From positions 248,001-312,000 of the forward strand of contig CAMHMH010000002.1 of NCBI GenBank assembly GCA_946186205.1: DNA of 64,000 nucleotides, given 5' to 3'. Below the pieces are notes generated by a model. The model searched no databases, was not told the origin of the DNA, and saw only the letters and a list, made by a program, of their open reading frames with translations. A program made the translations under genes and the position numbers. Positions 54,317 to 61,776 of the stretch are shown one piece after another (position 1 is the stretch's first letter; each line of letters starts with the position of its first letter). This DNA is from an uncultured Fretibacterium sp. GTDB taxonomy: Bacteria; Synergistota; Synergistia; Synergistales; Aminobacteriaceae.

Positions 54317-54541
54317 AATAACGGGTACACCTTGTTTGCAACATCTATATCAGGTAAATCTGTAGTTCTGAACAAGATACGGCCTCTTCACACTGCCCTT
54401 GTCGGTGCTGCCTGCAATGGAAGCAGGGATGATTTCATGTACACCGCGACTCTTCTCTCCGAAGCAAATTGGACGGCTGAATCCGATAAAGTGTTTATCC
54501 CGTTCACGCAGTCCGCCGGAAGATACATCAACGACAAATAG
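54317..54541 (+). pseudogene. Possible 3' remnant of a gene, opposite the Rpn-like fragment
   Basis: A plus-strand frame (NNGYTLFATSISGKSVVLNK to FTQSAGRYINDK) has the composition of a real protein end and is followed 20 bases later by a terminator, but its only start (54236) lies within the antisense of the Rpn-like gene. It looks like the tail of a lost gene joined to the transposase-like fragment. No family recognised. Confidence 0.35.
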
Positions 54542-54560
54542 CAGCAATCCTCCCGCAAAA

Positions 54561-54597
54561 AACGAATCCCCCCGGCCATGTGCTGAGGGGATTTTTG
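54561..54597. terminator. Bidirectional terminator containing the octamer
   Basis: AATCCCC pairs with GGGGATT. The octamer CGGCCATG (54573-54580) forms part of the loop and stem. It serves the ankyrin gene on the minus strand and the remnant on the plus strand. Confidence 0.8.
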
Positions 54598-55032
54598 CTA
54601 CCTTCCTCCGGCTTTCTTGAGCATCTCGATAACTTGAAGCCTGTTTTCTTTCCATCTCATTCGGTGAACTGCTTCAGCTTCTCCGAGGGGCGTTTGTCCG
54701 TGAATGTCCTTTGCGTTTACGTCCGCTCCTGCTGAGATTAACACTCTCACTACATCAGGGTTGTCGTTGTGCCCTGCCGCCCAGTGAAGAGCGGTCTGCT
54801 TGCTTTCTCCTAACCTTGCGTTGATGAGTCTGACTCCTGAGTCGCTTGCTTCTCTGAGGATTGCCCATATGACATTGGGGTCTGTGTTTGACGATGCCGC
54901 GTAGATTAATGCTCTTCCGTCCCAGTCTGATCCAGCTTCCAGCGCGCTTTGTACTTCCCTCGCTGTAGCACTCAGGCAGAAATCAGCAAAATCATCGGCG
55001 TTCATTCGGCGGACTCTTTGTGGTTTAGCCAT
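54598..55032 (-). CDS. Small ankyrin-repeat protein
   Basis: Start ATG 55032 (MAKPQRVRRMNADDFADFC) after AAGGAGGT; a second ATG is nine codons in. About 144 residues with two to three ankyrin repeats, clearest in KQTALHWAAGHNDNPDVVRVLISAGADVN and the following DIHGQTPLGEAEAV. Cytoplasmic; a protein-binding role only can be stated. It stands alone next to gene remnants. Confidence 0.8.
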   Translation of the reverse strand: MAKPQRVRRMNADDFADFCLSATAREVQSALEAGSDWDGRALIYAASSNTDPNVIWAILREASDSGVRLINARLGESKQTALHWAAGHNDNPDVVRVLISAGADVNAKDIHGQTPLGEAEAVHRMRWKENRLQVIEMLKKAGGR

Positions 55033-55315
55033 TAACGATTTATACCTCCTTGTATGAATCATAAACATGCAGTCTTTAAGCGGGAATTAATTTTTGTGAA
55101 TGGGAATATAATATCATGAAAAGAAAATGCCTCCGCAAGAACCGTGTAGTGAGTGTTCTGACCCGTCCTAATAAAGACATTTGAGTCTGCGGCTTTTGCC
55201 TGAATAGAATCGAGTGTTGGCTCAGAACGTAATCATTATCACGTGAACCCGCAGGGGCGATAATAGAATTATAACAGGTTTCACGAAAAATTTTTATCGG
55301 AAGGCAGAAATCTTA
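55033..55315. other. Intergenic region before the NAGPA-type gene
   Basis: Contains GGGAATATAATATC near 55100 and GAATTATAAC near 55268 as possible -10 elements and a GGAAGG ribosome site just before 55316. No gene or RNA recognised. Confidence 0.4.
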
Positions 55316-56785
55316 ATGTCAAAAACTTTCAGGCGTTTCATCATTTCACTTCTCATTCTCATTCTCATACCGTCATCATCATTCGCAGTAACAAAATATG
55401 AATTTCTTACGGGATTGCTTTTAGCACGCGGCATAAACTGGGACGAGTCACCCGAAGCACCCTACAACGACGCGCCCGGATTTTTGCTGCGTACCGGCTA
55501 CGTGTCAGACACAGTAACGAAACTTGACGGCCCTGTAACGAGGCGTGAGGCTCTGCGATGGTGCATTGAGAGTCTCGGACTTACGTTTGAGGCTGGACTC
55601 TTCACTGACTACCCTTCAGGCTTTGCGGACGACAAGAAGCTGACTCCGTTTGAGCGCGGCTGCCTTGTTGTAGCGTCCAGAATGAACCCGCAGATTTTCA
55701 GCACAGCAGACTTCAAGGGCGAAAGATTTTCCGGCGCGAGCAATCTCACAGTGAACGAGGCAAGAAGAATCCTTCAGCGTTTGGGGAGCGCGTCGCAGAA
55801 TTTCACGCTTGATGTGATTCGCAATCCTGTGAAGGGACTCCGTGTTCACATTCACCGCGAGGGGGTTCCTTCCGGGATTCCGACATGGAGGTTTTTTGCT
55901 GACGGAATAAAGACAAAGGCGGCTGCTGATTACTTCAAGTCATCGCTTCAGGAGGAAGGCTACAGCATGAGCGTATCAGGCATAAACGGAAGCTACAGCG
56001 TTAGGAGTCAGAAACTTGAAGACTACAACGACATACGGAGGCTCGAAACGATAGCACAAGCTCGCGGACTGACGACTAGAGTCCTCCCATCAATGAGCAA
56101 TCCGAGAACGCGAGTCGTGCCAAGATTCTGGGTAATGCTCATGATAGATCCGAGCTACTACAGAATTTCGCCGATAGCATCAAGGGAAGGCCCTACGGAA
56201 CTGCGCACACTGTCATCAATTTACGGACAGAACAACGTGCAGGCAGCAATAAACGCGGGCTTCTTCGGGATACTGAAAGGGGGAAAAGGCTTCCCGATCG
56301 GAGCACTGAGAGTCAACGGAAGGAATTTCACGCTGCCTCACGACATGAGGGGCTGCCTTGCGTGGAATGAAGACGATGAAGCGTTATTTGCAGTGGCAGA
56401 AAGCACAGAAGACACAAATTACTGGCCTGATATGACGAACGTAATACAGGCCGGGCCGATGTTAATTGACGACGGAGAGACAGCAAACTATGAGGAGAGC
56501 TTCACGGGCGGGATAATATCTGCGAGGCATCCGCGCTCTGCTGTTGGTCTGAATGCTGAAGGCTCATGGGTATTTCTTGCTGTTGACGGGCGGAACGGTA
56601 TGCACTCATCGGGAGCAACTATCTCTGAGCTGACTGAAATTCTTCGCGGACAGGGAATGATTTACGCATTGAATCTTGACGGGGGCGGCTCAACAGAGAT
56701 AATCATTGACGGCAAAATCTACAACATTCCTTCAGACGGCTACGAACGGAGAATATCATACGGACTCGGAGCGGTGCCGAGATAA
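55316..56785 (+). CDS. Secreted phosphodiester glycosidase (NAGPA) domain protein with SLH-like N-terminus
   Basis: Start ATG 55316 after GGAAGG. A signal peptide (MSKTFRRFIISLLILILI to SFA) is followed by about 140 residues with SLH-like helices (VTRREALRWCIESLGL, PFERGCLVVASRM, LTVNEARRILQRLG). A SPOR-like segment (WRFFADGIKTKAAADYFKSSLQEEGY, about 205-260) comes next. The C-terminal half is a NAGPA domain: AAINAGFF, AGPMLIDDG, RHPRSAVGL and NLDGGGSTEIIIDG. NAGPA enzymes open phosphodiester-linked sugars. A place at the cell wall is likely, fitting with CsaB. Three domains in one envelope protein are typical of Synergistota and Firmicutes. Confidence 0.8.
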   Translation: MSKTFRRFIISLLILILIPSSSFAVTKYEFLTGLLLARGINWDESPEAPYNDAPGFLLRTGYVSDTVTKLDGPVTRREALRWCIESLGLTFEAGLFTDYPSGFADDKKLTPFERGCLVVASRMNPQIFSTADFKGERFSGASNLTVNEARRILQRLGSASQNFTLDVIRNPVKGLRVHIHREGVPSGIPTWRFFADGIKTKAAADYFKSSLQEEGYSMSVSGINGSYSVRSQKLEDYNDIRRLETIAQARGLTTRVLPSMSNPRTRVVPRFWVMLMIDPSYYRISPIASREGPTELRTLSSIYGQNNVQAAINAGFFGILKGGKGFPIGALRVNGRNFTLPHDMRGCLAWNEDDEALFAVAESTEDTNYWPDMTNVIQAGPMLIDDGETANYEESFTGGIISARHPRSAVGLNAEGSWVFLAVDGRNGMHSSGATISELTEILRGQGMIYALNLDGGGSTEIIIDGKIYNIPSDGYERRISYGLGAVPR

Positions 56786-56790
56786 ATATA

Positions 56791-56799
56791 TGTTAAAAT
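56791..56799 (+). promoter_or_regulatory. Extended -10 promoter (TGtTAAAAT) before the acyltransferase
   Basis: TG-n-TAAAAT lies just after the upstream stop codon, in the same place as the extended -10 at 2091. A transcript from it would carry AAAGGA (56817-56822) and ATG 56834 ahead of the octamer array. Confidence 0.45.
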
Positions 56800-56826
56800 C
56801 ACACACAAAATTCATGAAAGGAACGG

Positions 56827-56854
56827 TTGACAAATGAGTTTTACGGCTCATAAT
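56827..56854 (+). promoter_or_regulatory. Promoter TTGACA-16-CATAAT abutting the octamer array
   Basis: TTGACA at 56827-56832 and CATAAT at 56849-56854 are 16 bp apart; the array starts at the next base. Same layout as 2125 and 7299. ATG 56834 lies inside this spacer, so only transcripts from the promoter at 56791 could use it. Confidence 0.45.
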
Positions 56855-57897
56855 GGCTTCAGGGCTTCAGGGCTTCAGGGCTTCAGGGCGATGGGCGGGA
56901 TTCTGTCCTTGATTCGCTGAGAGGGCTTGCGATAATTTTTGTAGTGATTGGGCATTTGCCGCACCAGCTCGGAAGCGTGGAAGTAACTTCTTCATTCGAT
57001 TCGATTATACTTTGGGTATACAATTTTCACATGCCGCTGTTCTTTCTTCTTTCGGGATATGCGGAGGGTATAAGGACTCATTCTGATGAATTTTCGCGCC
57101 AGTTCCTGAAAAATTTTATGTCTCTGTATGTCCCGTGCTTGTTCTTCTCGTATCTTCAAGCTGTCCTCAATCTTCTTGTGTTCTCGTCGTCAAATTCCGT
57201 TAATGCTCACGTACCCGGGATGCGTGATTTCCTCATGATACCTTTTTCCGGCTACCTCAATTACTGGTTTCTTTTCTCGCTGTTCTTTGTGAAAACAATT
57301 CATAATTTCTTCGTGCGCTTCGTGAGGAACAAATATTTTCATGCGTCATTCTGGATAATCGTCTTTATTCTCGCGGGGCTTCCTGATTCATTTGGCGGCG
57401 TATTATCGTTTCTTGCGAGGCGTATTAATCTGGGAATATATTTTCACGCCGGATATGTCATAAGCACGGGAAAATATATCTCACGCGAAAAGAGTCCCGG
57501 CTTCTTGTGGGGAATTGCGCTTCTATTTGCGGGACTGGTTATTTTCTTTGCGTCTGATTTTGAGGGTGAATATAAATTTTTAGCGCGGGCTTCAGTTGCT
57601 TCGTGCATAAGTCTTTCACTGCTAATTTTGTTTTACGCGCTTAATGTCAGCAATAAATTTCTTGCAGTCTGCGGGCTTTACAGCATGGTAATATACTGCA
57701 TACACAATTACGCGGCCATGATATTCCGTATTCTTTACAGGCTGGGAAATTTTCACGGGCTTGTTTTTCTGCCGTATGCTGTTTGCTTTTTGATGGCTAT
57801 GTTTATTCCGCTTGGTGTTGTCTGGCTGTACAAGAATGTGAAGTGCCTGCGATGGATTGAACATATATTTTATCCGGGCAAGTTAATCAGGAAATGA
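56854..57897 (+). CDS. Acyltransferase family 3 membrane protein, start out of register (phase-off?)
   Basis: The frame opens after TAA (56851-56853), runs through the repeat array and then gives GDGRDSVLDSLRGLAIIFVV (56890 on), the classic start of acyltransferase-3 proteins, with IGHLP (catalytic His) and FHMPLFFLLSGYAEG. About ten helices follow. No start codon is in frame before GTG 56944, which would cut the first helix and has no good ribosome site. ATG 56834 would join this frame with three copies, and ATG 56853 with five, of the octamer. Such proteins O-acetylate surface polysaccharide or peptidoglycan. I read the gene as phase-variable and now off. Confidence 0.8.
   Translation, partial: WLQGFRASGLQGDGRDSVLDSLRGLAIIFVVIGHLPHQLGSVEVTSSFDSIILWVYNFHMPLFFLLSGYAEGIRTHSDEFSRQFLKNFMSLYVPCLFFSYLQAVLNLLVFSSSNSVNAHVPGMRDFLMIPFSGYLNYWFLFSLFFVKTIHNFFVRFVRNKYFHASFWIIVFILAGLPDSFGGVLSFLARRINLGIYFHAGYVISTGKYISREKSPGFLWGIALLFAGLVIFFASDFEGEYKFLARASVASCISLSLLILFYALNVSNKFLAVCGLYSMVIYCIHNYAAMIFRILYRLGNFHGLVFLPYAVCFLMAMFIPLGVVWLYKNVKCLRWIEHIFYPGKLIRK
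56855..56886 (+). repeat. Octanucleotide tandem repeat GGCTTCAG x4
   Basis: Four perfect copies end in a partial GGC. The unit is not a multiple of three, so copy change shifts frame between the starts at 56834 or 56853 and the acyltransferase frame. At the present count both starts run to stops before the membrane domain. Confidence 0.93.
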
Positions 57898-57902
57898 GCG
57901 CA

Positions 57903-57939
57903 AAAAAACCCTCCCGGCTTTTCACCAGGAGGGGAAATT
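57903..57939. terminator. Terminator between the acyltransferase and YbjN-like genes
   Basis: CCCTCCCGG region pairs with CCAGGAGGGG, with an A run before and AAATTC after; can serve both convergent genes. Confidence 0.75.
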
Positions 57940-57947
57940 CTTACTCT

Positions 57948-58421
57948 CTACTCACACTTAGCTATTGCTTCTTCTGCTGTTGATCCTTTGAACATAATAT
58001 CGAGCATTCCGGGCGCGTAACGGTCAAACATCACTGACGGAATAATGATGCTTCCCTTGATGATTTCTTCTGATGGCGTAATCCCGTCGCAGTCAACAAA
58101 AATCTTGTAGCGTATTTCTCCGTCGGTCATATCAAGCTCAAAATTTCCGTTCCTGAGTCCGTAATTGGCACGGCAAATGAAATCGGCCATTTCTTTCATG
58201 ACGCTTTTGTCGTCGCAGTCAGCATCCATAGGCGAGATTGCGTACACAACGTATGAATCGCTTCTTACGGGGATTAAGTATCTCAGGTGTTTGAGTTTGC
58301 TCTCAATGCCAACACCGAAACGGAAAACGCCGTTCTCGTCGTCAAAGTCAAACTTCCAGTCATCACCGACAAGAAAGCCCCTTATGACATCAACAATTTC
58401 CTCTGAGTATTCTGAACCCAT
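57948..58421 (-). CDS. YbjN-domain protein
   Basis: A 157-residue acidic protein of the YbjN type, with a fold like type III secretion chaperones: WKFDFDDENGVFRFGVGIE, YVVYAISPMDADCD, MADFICRANYGLRNGNFELDMTDGEIRY and MFDRYAPGMLDIMFKG. No enzyme motif. The role is unknown in the family. It has no signal peptide. It probably forms its own unit. Confidence 0.65.
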   Translation of the reverse strand: MGSEYSEEIVDVIRGFLVGDDWKFDFDDENGVFRFGVGIESKLKHLRYLIPVRSDSYVVYAISPMDADCDDKSVMKEMADFICRANYGLRNGNFELDMTDGEIRYKIFVDCDGITPSEEIIKGSIIIPSVMFDRYAPGMLDIMFKGSTAEEAIAKCE

Positions 58422-58474
58422 GATGCTATAGCTCCTTTGCGCAAAATTTTGACGTATACATGATACCGCAAGCC

Positions 58475-58915
58475 CTAAGATTCCCGCGTCAGCAATTCAC
58501 GCGCATGTTCATACTTTTTTCGGCGGGTATTATATTTCCTCATTGCCTCAGAATTTCCCGCTAGCCTCGTCTCGTCCATATTATGCTCAATGTCTGCAAG
58601 TTTCACTTTCCGCGCAATGGGATTAGCTTTCACAGCGAGTATATATTCATCGTAGCTCATTCCCTGTCTGTGTGTGAGAATGTCAACCGCTTCTGAAATC
58701 TCAGGCGTGAAATTTTCCCTCAGATATTCAGGCGTAATGCTCGTGTCTTCAAGAACATCATGAAGGAGCGCAACGCAGATTTCGGCTTCAGTGTCCATTT
58801 TCATGGCGACCGTGAAAGGATGAATGAAGTAAGGCCGCCCGGCTTTGTCCTTCTGTCCGTGATGAGCGTCATATGACAGGTCTATGGCCTTGTTGATTAA
58901 CTCGCTGTAAAACAT
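58475..58915 (-). CDS. HD-domain hydrolase, small alarmone hydrolase-like
   Basis: The 146 residues match the hydrolase part of RelA/SpoT-type proteins: AHHGQKDKAGRPYFIHP near 18-33, ALLHDVLEDT near 49-58 with the HD metal pair, and VKLADIEHNMDETRL near 105 (Asp in place of the usual ADxxDN pattern, kept as D-x-E-H-N). It may degrade ppGpp or a related nucleotide. It starts one base after the XRE-cupin gene ends, so both are cotranscribed. Confidence 0.8.
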   Translation of the reverse strand: MFYSELINKAIDLSYDAHHGQKDKAGRPYFIHPFTVAMKMDTEAEICVALLHDVLEDTSITPEYLRENFTPEISEAVDILTHRQGMSYDEYILAVKANPIARKVKLADIEHNMDETRLAGNSEAMRKYNTRRKKYEHARELLTRES

Positions 58916-58916
58916 T

Positions 58917-59513
58917 TTACCCGCCGTAATACACTATGTTGTAGGCTAATAAATCCTTGTCCGTTTTGTTCGCGTAAATATGCTCCCTGTTCGCGAGGAA
59001 TCGAATCGCTTCTCCCTTCCCGATCTCGTATTCAGAATCATCAAGAACAAGCGAGAATATACCGTCAATGACCATGATATATTCCCAGACTCTTTCGCCG
59101 TGTGACTCTGCTTTGACTTCCGTGTTCGGGGCAATTCTGAACTTGTGAATCTCCATTGACGTGTTTATGTCGTACCTGAACATGTACTGCAGGTCGAGTC
59201 CGCCGTGAGGTATGAGCTTCTGATTCTCTACGACTTCAACAAATTTGTCGGGCTTCTTGAGCAGCGAGGGCAATGAAACGTGAATCCCTTCGCAGATTTT
59301 ATAGAGCACGGCTATTGTGGGGCATTTTCGGCCGCGTTCTATGTCGCTTAACATGCTTTTGCTTACGGTGCTTCTTGATGACACTTCGTCGAGTGAGAGA
59401 CTCCGCCTCTGTCTTGCGCGCTTAAGGTTGATGCCTATGGTGCGGGTGATCTCTTCTGTGTCGGTGAACTTTTCTTCAGATTCTAGTTTGTCAGGAATAA
59501 ATATATTGTTCAT
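58917..59513 (-). CDS. XRE family regulator with C-terminal cupin
   Basis: Residues 25-85 form a helix-turn-helix of the XRE type (IGINLKRARQRRSLSLDEVSSRSTVSKSMLSDIERG). Residues 110-198 form a cupin (EVKAESHGERVWEYIMVIDGIFSLVLDDSEYEI, GEAIRFLANREHIYANK). Proteins of this design control amino-acid, polyamine or sugar genes in response to a small ligand. The start ATG 59513 lies beside an inverted repeat around the -10, which suggests self-control. Followed by the HD-domain gene. Confidence 0.88.
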   Translation of the reverse strand: MNNIFIPDKLESEEKFTDTEEITRTIGINLKRARQRRSLSLDEVSSRSTVSKSMLSDIERGRKCPTIAVLYKICEGIHVSLPSLLKKPDKFVEVVENQKLIPHGGLDLQYMFRYDINTSMEIHKFRIAPNTEVKAESHGERVWEYIMVIDGIFSLVLDDSEYEIGKGEAIRFLANREHIYANKTDKDLLAYNIVYYGG

Positions 59514-59515
59514 TG

Positions 59516-59550
59516 TTCAACACCTCTGAAAGATATTATACCCTGTTGAA
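59516..59550 (-). promoter_or_regulatory. Promoter -10 flanked by inverted repeat TTCAAC/GTTGAA
   Basis: TTCAAC (59516-59521) and GTTGAA (59545-59550) flank TATAAT (minus strand, 59535-59540) upstream of the XRE-cupin gene. The 29-base centre-to-centre spacing is about three helical turns, so an autoregulatory operator is possible. Confidence 0.4.
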
Positions 59551-59666
59551 GTATGATTTTCCGTATCGTTACTGAAAGTCAATGCATGAAATAAGATTTA
59601 TTTTTTCATTTATGAGCGCAAAGAAAATACTCTCCAGACAGTAACACACGGCTGCATTGAAAACAT

Positions 59667-60572
59667 TTACCACGTTTCAAACCTTTGCTGACGGTCAAGC
59701 CCCCTTATGATTTCCATCTCTGAATCAGTCAGCGTGAAGTCAAATATGTTAATGTTCTCGCGGATGTGTGAAGGACTCTTTGAGCCGGGAATTGTTGCGT
59801 ACCCCGCCTGAACGTGCCAGCGCAAAATTATCTGAGCGGGTGTTTTGCCGTGAGACTGTGCGATTCGTTTTATCGATTCATTTCCGAAAAGCTCCTGAGT
59901 GTTTCCTCTTCCGCCGAAAGGATACCAAGACTCAATTATTGTCCCGTAACGTGAAAGATACTTCTGCAAGTCCGTGTTCTGATAGTAGATATGATTCTCA
60001 TTCTGAACGACTGCGGGAATGATTCTTGCGTTCCGTGTTATTCGCTCAAAGTCTGAAGGCGTGTAGTAGTTCGATATTCCTATGCTGCGAATCTTCCCGG
60101 CCATGACTCCGCGCTCGAGTGCCGCATAGACTCCCTCATCGTTATAGCCCGGCTGATGTATCAGCATGAGATCTATATAGCCGAGTCCCAATGCGTTAAG
60201 TGAGTCGTCAATCGCTGAGTCCGGGTCTGAATAATTTCCCGGCATTATCTTTGTCGTTATGAAAATGTCCTCACGCTTCACGAGTCCTTCAGAGACTGCC
60301 CGGCGGACTCCCTTCCCGACTCCTGACTCATTCCCGTAATACCTCGCTGTGTCAATGAGCCGATAGCCTTCACGTATTGCCGTGTACACAGACTCTTCTG
60401 CTGTGTCATTGTCCTGAGTCCATGTTCCGAGTCCTAACACGGGCATTTTGTACCCGCTGTTGAGAGTTACATATGGCACGTCTGAATCATTCGCGACGCT
60501 TTCACTTGAACCGCCTGAACACCCTGCTGTCATGGCCGAAATTATAACCGCAAAAATTATGAGTCTCTTCAT
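59667..60572 (-). CDS. Aldo/keto reductase with lipoprotein signal
   Basis: The first 20 residues are a lipoprotein signal ending in MTAGCSGGSS (lipobox TAGC). A complete aldo/keto reductase follows: LIDTARYYGNESGVG (Asp, Tyr), FITTKIMPG (Lys), LMLIHQPGY (His), GISNY, PAVVQNENHIY and IPGSKSPSHIRENINIFDF (NADPH-binding). A cytoplasmic cofactor enzyme with an export signal is unusual; the catalytic residues are intact. Another lipobox-bearing or secreted hydrolase gene lies just upstream on the same strand, and the two may act together. The start is ATG 60572. Confidence 0.85.
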   Translation of the reverse strand: MKRLIIFAVIISAMTAGCSGGSSESVANDSDVPYVTLNSGYKMPVLGLGTWTQDNDTAEESVYTAIREGYRLIDTARYYGNESGVGKGVRRAVSEGLVKREDIFITTKIMPGNYSDPDSAIDDSLNALGLGYIDLMLIHQPGYNDEGVYAALERGVMAGKIRSIGISNYYTPSDFERITRNARIIPAVVQNENHIYYQNTDLQKYLSRYGTIIESWYPFGGRGNTQELFGNESIKRIAQSHGKTPAQIILRWHVQAGYATIPGSKSPSHIRENINIFDFTLTDSEMEIIRGLDRQQRFETW

Positions 60573-60591
60573 TATTATTCCTCCCTATAAA

Positions 60592-60632
60592 AATTACCCC
60601 GTCAGCTTTTCACCAACGGGGCAAATGTCACA
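60592..60632 (-). terminator. Terminator after the secreted hydrolase gene
   Basis: CCCCGT pairs with ACGGGG around a 13-base loop; the minus strand continues in A/T-rich sequence. It separates the hydrolase from the reductase gene. Confidence 0.7.
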
Positions 60633-60641
60633 ATTCTTATT

Positions 60642-61664
60642 TTACTTCAGATATTCCGCAAAGAACTTCTCAATCTCCGCAAATGGTATCTTCTGCATGT
60701 TGTCGTACAAATCAACGTGTGAGGCTCCCGGGATAATCATCAGCTTTTTGTTGTCGCCCTTCAGCTTCTTGAATGCGTCCTCGCCCAAGTATCTTGAGTG
60801 AGCCTTCTCGCCGTGAATGATTAATACCGCGCTCCTAATGTCGGAAATGTCCACAAGCATCGGCATGTTTATCATCGCAAGAGAGCCTGTTACCGTCCAT
60901 CCCTCATTTGAGTTAAGGCTGCGTGCGTGGTAGCCTCTCGGTGTCTTGTAGTAAGCGTAGTAGTCCTTCACGAACTGGGGCGCGTCTTCCGGCAACGGGT
61001 CAACGACTCCCCCTGCGCGTGCGGTTGTTCCGGCCTTGTAGTCTTTCGTGCGCTGGTCATTCAATGCCTTCTTTGCGTTGTAGCGTACGTCGTCTGAGTC
61101 GGCTGAGTCAAAATATCCGTTGCGAGCTACCCTGCTCATGTCGTACATTGTTGAGATGACAGAGGCTTTAATTCTCGTGTCAGCCGCCGCCGCATTGAGT
61201 CCGATTCCGCCCCACCCGCATACGCCGATGATGCCGATTCTTTCCGGGTCAATGTAATCCTGAACGCTGAGGAAGTCTATTGCAGCTGAAAAATCTTCCG
61301 TGTTGATTTCGGGTGAAGGAACATAACGCGCATTAGCCGGGCCGCTCTCGCCTGTGAATGAAGGGTCAAACGCTACTGCAACGTAACCAGCTTTCGCCAT
61401 CTCCTGAGCATAGAGTCCCGACACTTGTTCTTTGACCGCTCCGAACGGGCCGCATACCGCGAGACCTGCATACTTCTTTGTTGCGTCAAAATTTTTCGGG
61501 AAGTATATATCTCCTGTGAGATCGATTCCGTAACGGTTGTGAAAGTGAACCTTCTCGGCTTTGATTTCGGGATCAATCTTGAAGACTCTCGTGTCATTCT
61601 CAAGCGCAAAGGCTGAAGAGGCCATGCACAAAATTATTGCTGTGAGTGTTAATGCTCTGAACAT
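60642..61664 (-). CDS. Secreted alpha/beta hydrolase with likely Cys nucleophile
   Basis: Start at ATG 61664 (MFRALTLTAIILCMASSAFA) after AGGAGGATAAATAT; the longer frame lacks a ribosome site. The signal peptide ends near 20. The nucleophile elbow reads GVCGWGGIG near 155, with Cys where most hydrolases have Ser, as in dienelactone hydrolases. An acid is likely in ADTRIKASVIS or LVDISDIRSAVLIIHGEKAHS, and the His is in IPGASHVDLYD. The substrate is unknown. It is read toward the lipoprotein reductase. Confidence 0.8.
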   Translation of the reverse strand: MFRALTLTAIILCMASSAFALENDTRVFKIDPEIKAEKVHFHNRYGIDLTGDIYFPKNFDATKKYAGLAVCGPFGAVKEQVSGLYAQEMAKAGYVAVAFDPSFTGESGPANARYVPSPEINTEDFSAAIDFLSVQDYIDPERIGIIGVCGWGGIGLNAAAADTRIKASVISTMYDMSRVARNGYFDSADSDDVRYNAKKALNDQRTKDYKAGTTARAGGVVDPLPEDAPQFVKDYYAYYKTPRGYHARSLNSNEGWTVTGSLAMINMPMLVDISDIRSAVLIIHGEKAHSRYLGEDAFKKLKGDNKKLMIIPGASHVDLYDNMQKIPFAEIEKFFAEYLK

Positions 61665-61776
61665 ATATTTATCCTCCTGTTTGTGTGATGAATGTATTAT
61701 TGCAGTAATGAAACGCAATGTCTAATAGTTATGCTAAAATATCAAGCATTCCACAAAAAATATGAGGTGCAAAGAC

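Larger units (their letters stand above)
83..60538. repeat. Dispersed octamer CATGGCCG, 35 copies
   Basis: Plus-strand CATGGCCG starts: 4625, 7006, 10881, 11687, 17268, 20409, 26548, 27886, 29999, 31229, 34890, 39469, 44580, 46226, 49238, 49991, 51862, 60531. Minus-strand copies (CGGCCATG on plus) start: 83, 3823, 13912, 17042, 27179, 28297, 32050, 32319, 35503, 42560, 44004, 46981, 48244, 49419, 54573, 57713, 60098. The strand split is 18/17, with copies in genes of either direction and in two terminators. Counted by eye; a few may be missed. Confidence 0.8.

Noticed and set aside
83-60538. CATGGCCG as a Chi-like site
   Set aside because: Chi sites are strongly biased to one strand; here the split is 18 to 17.
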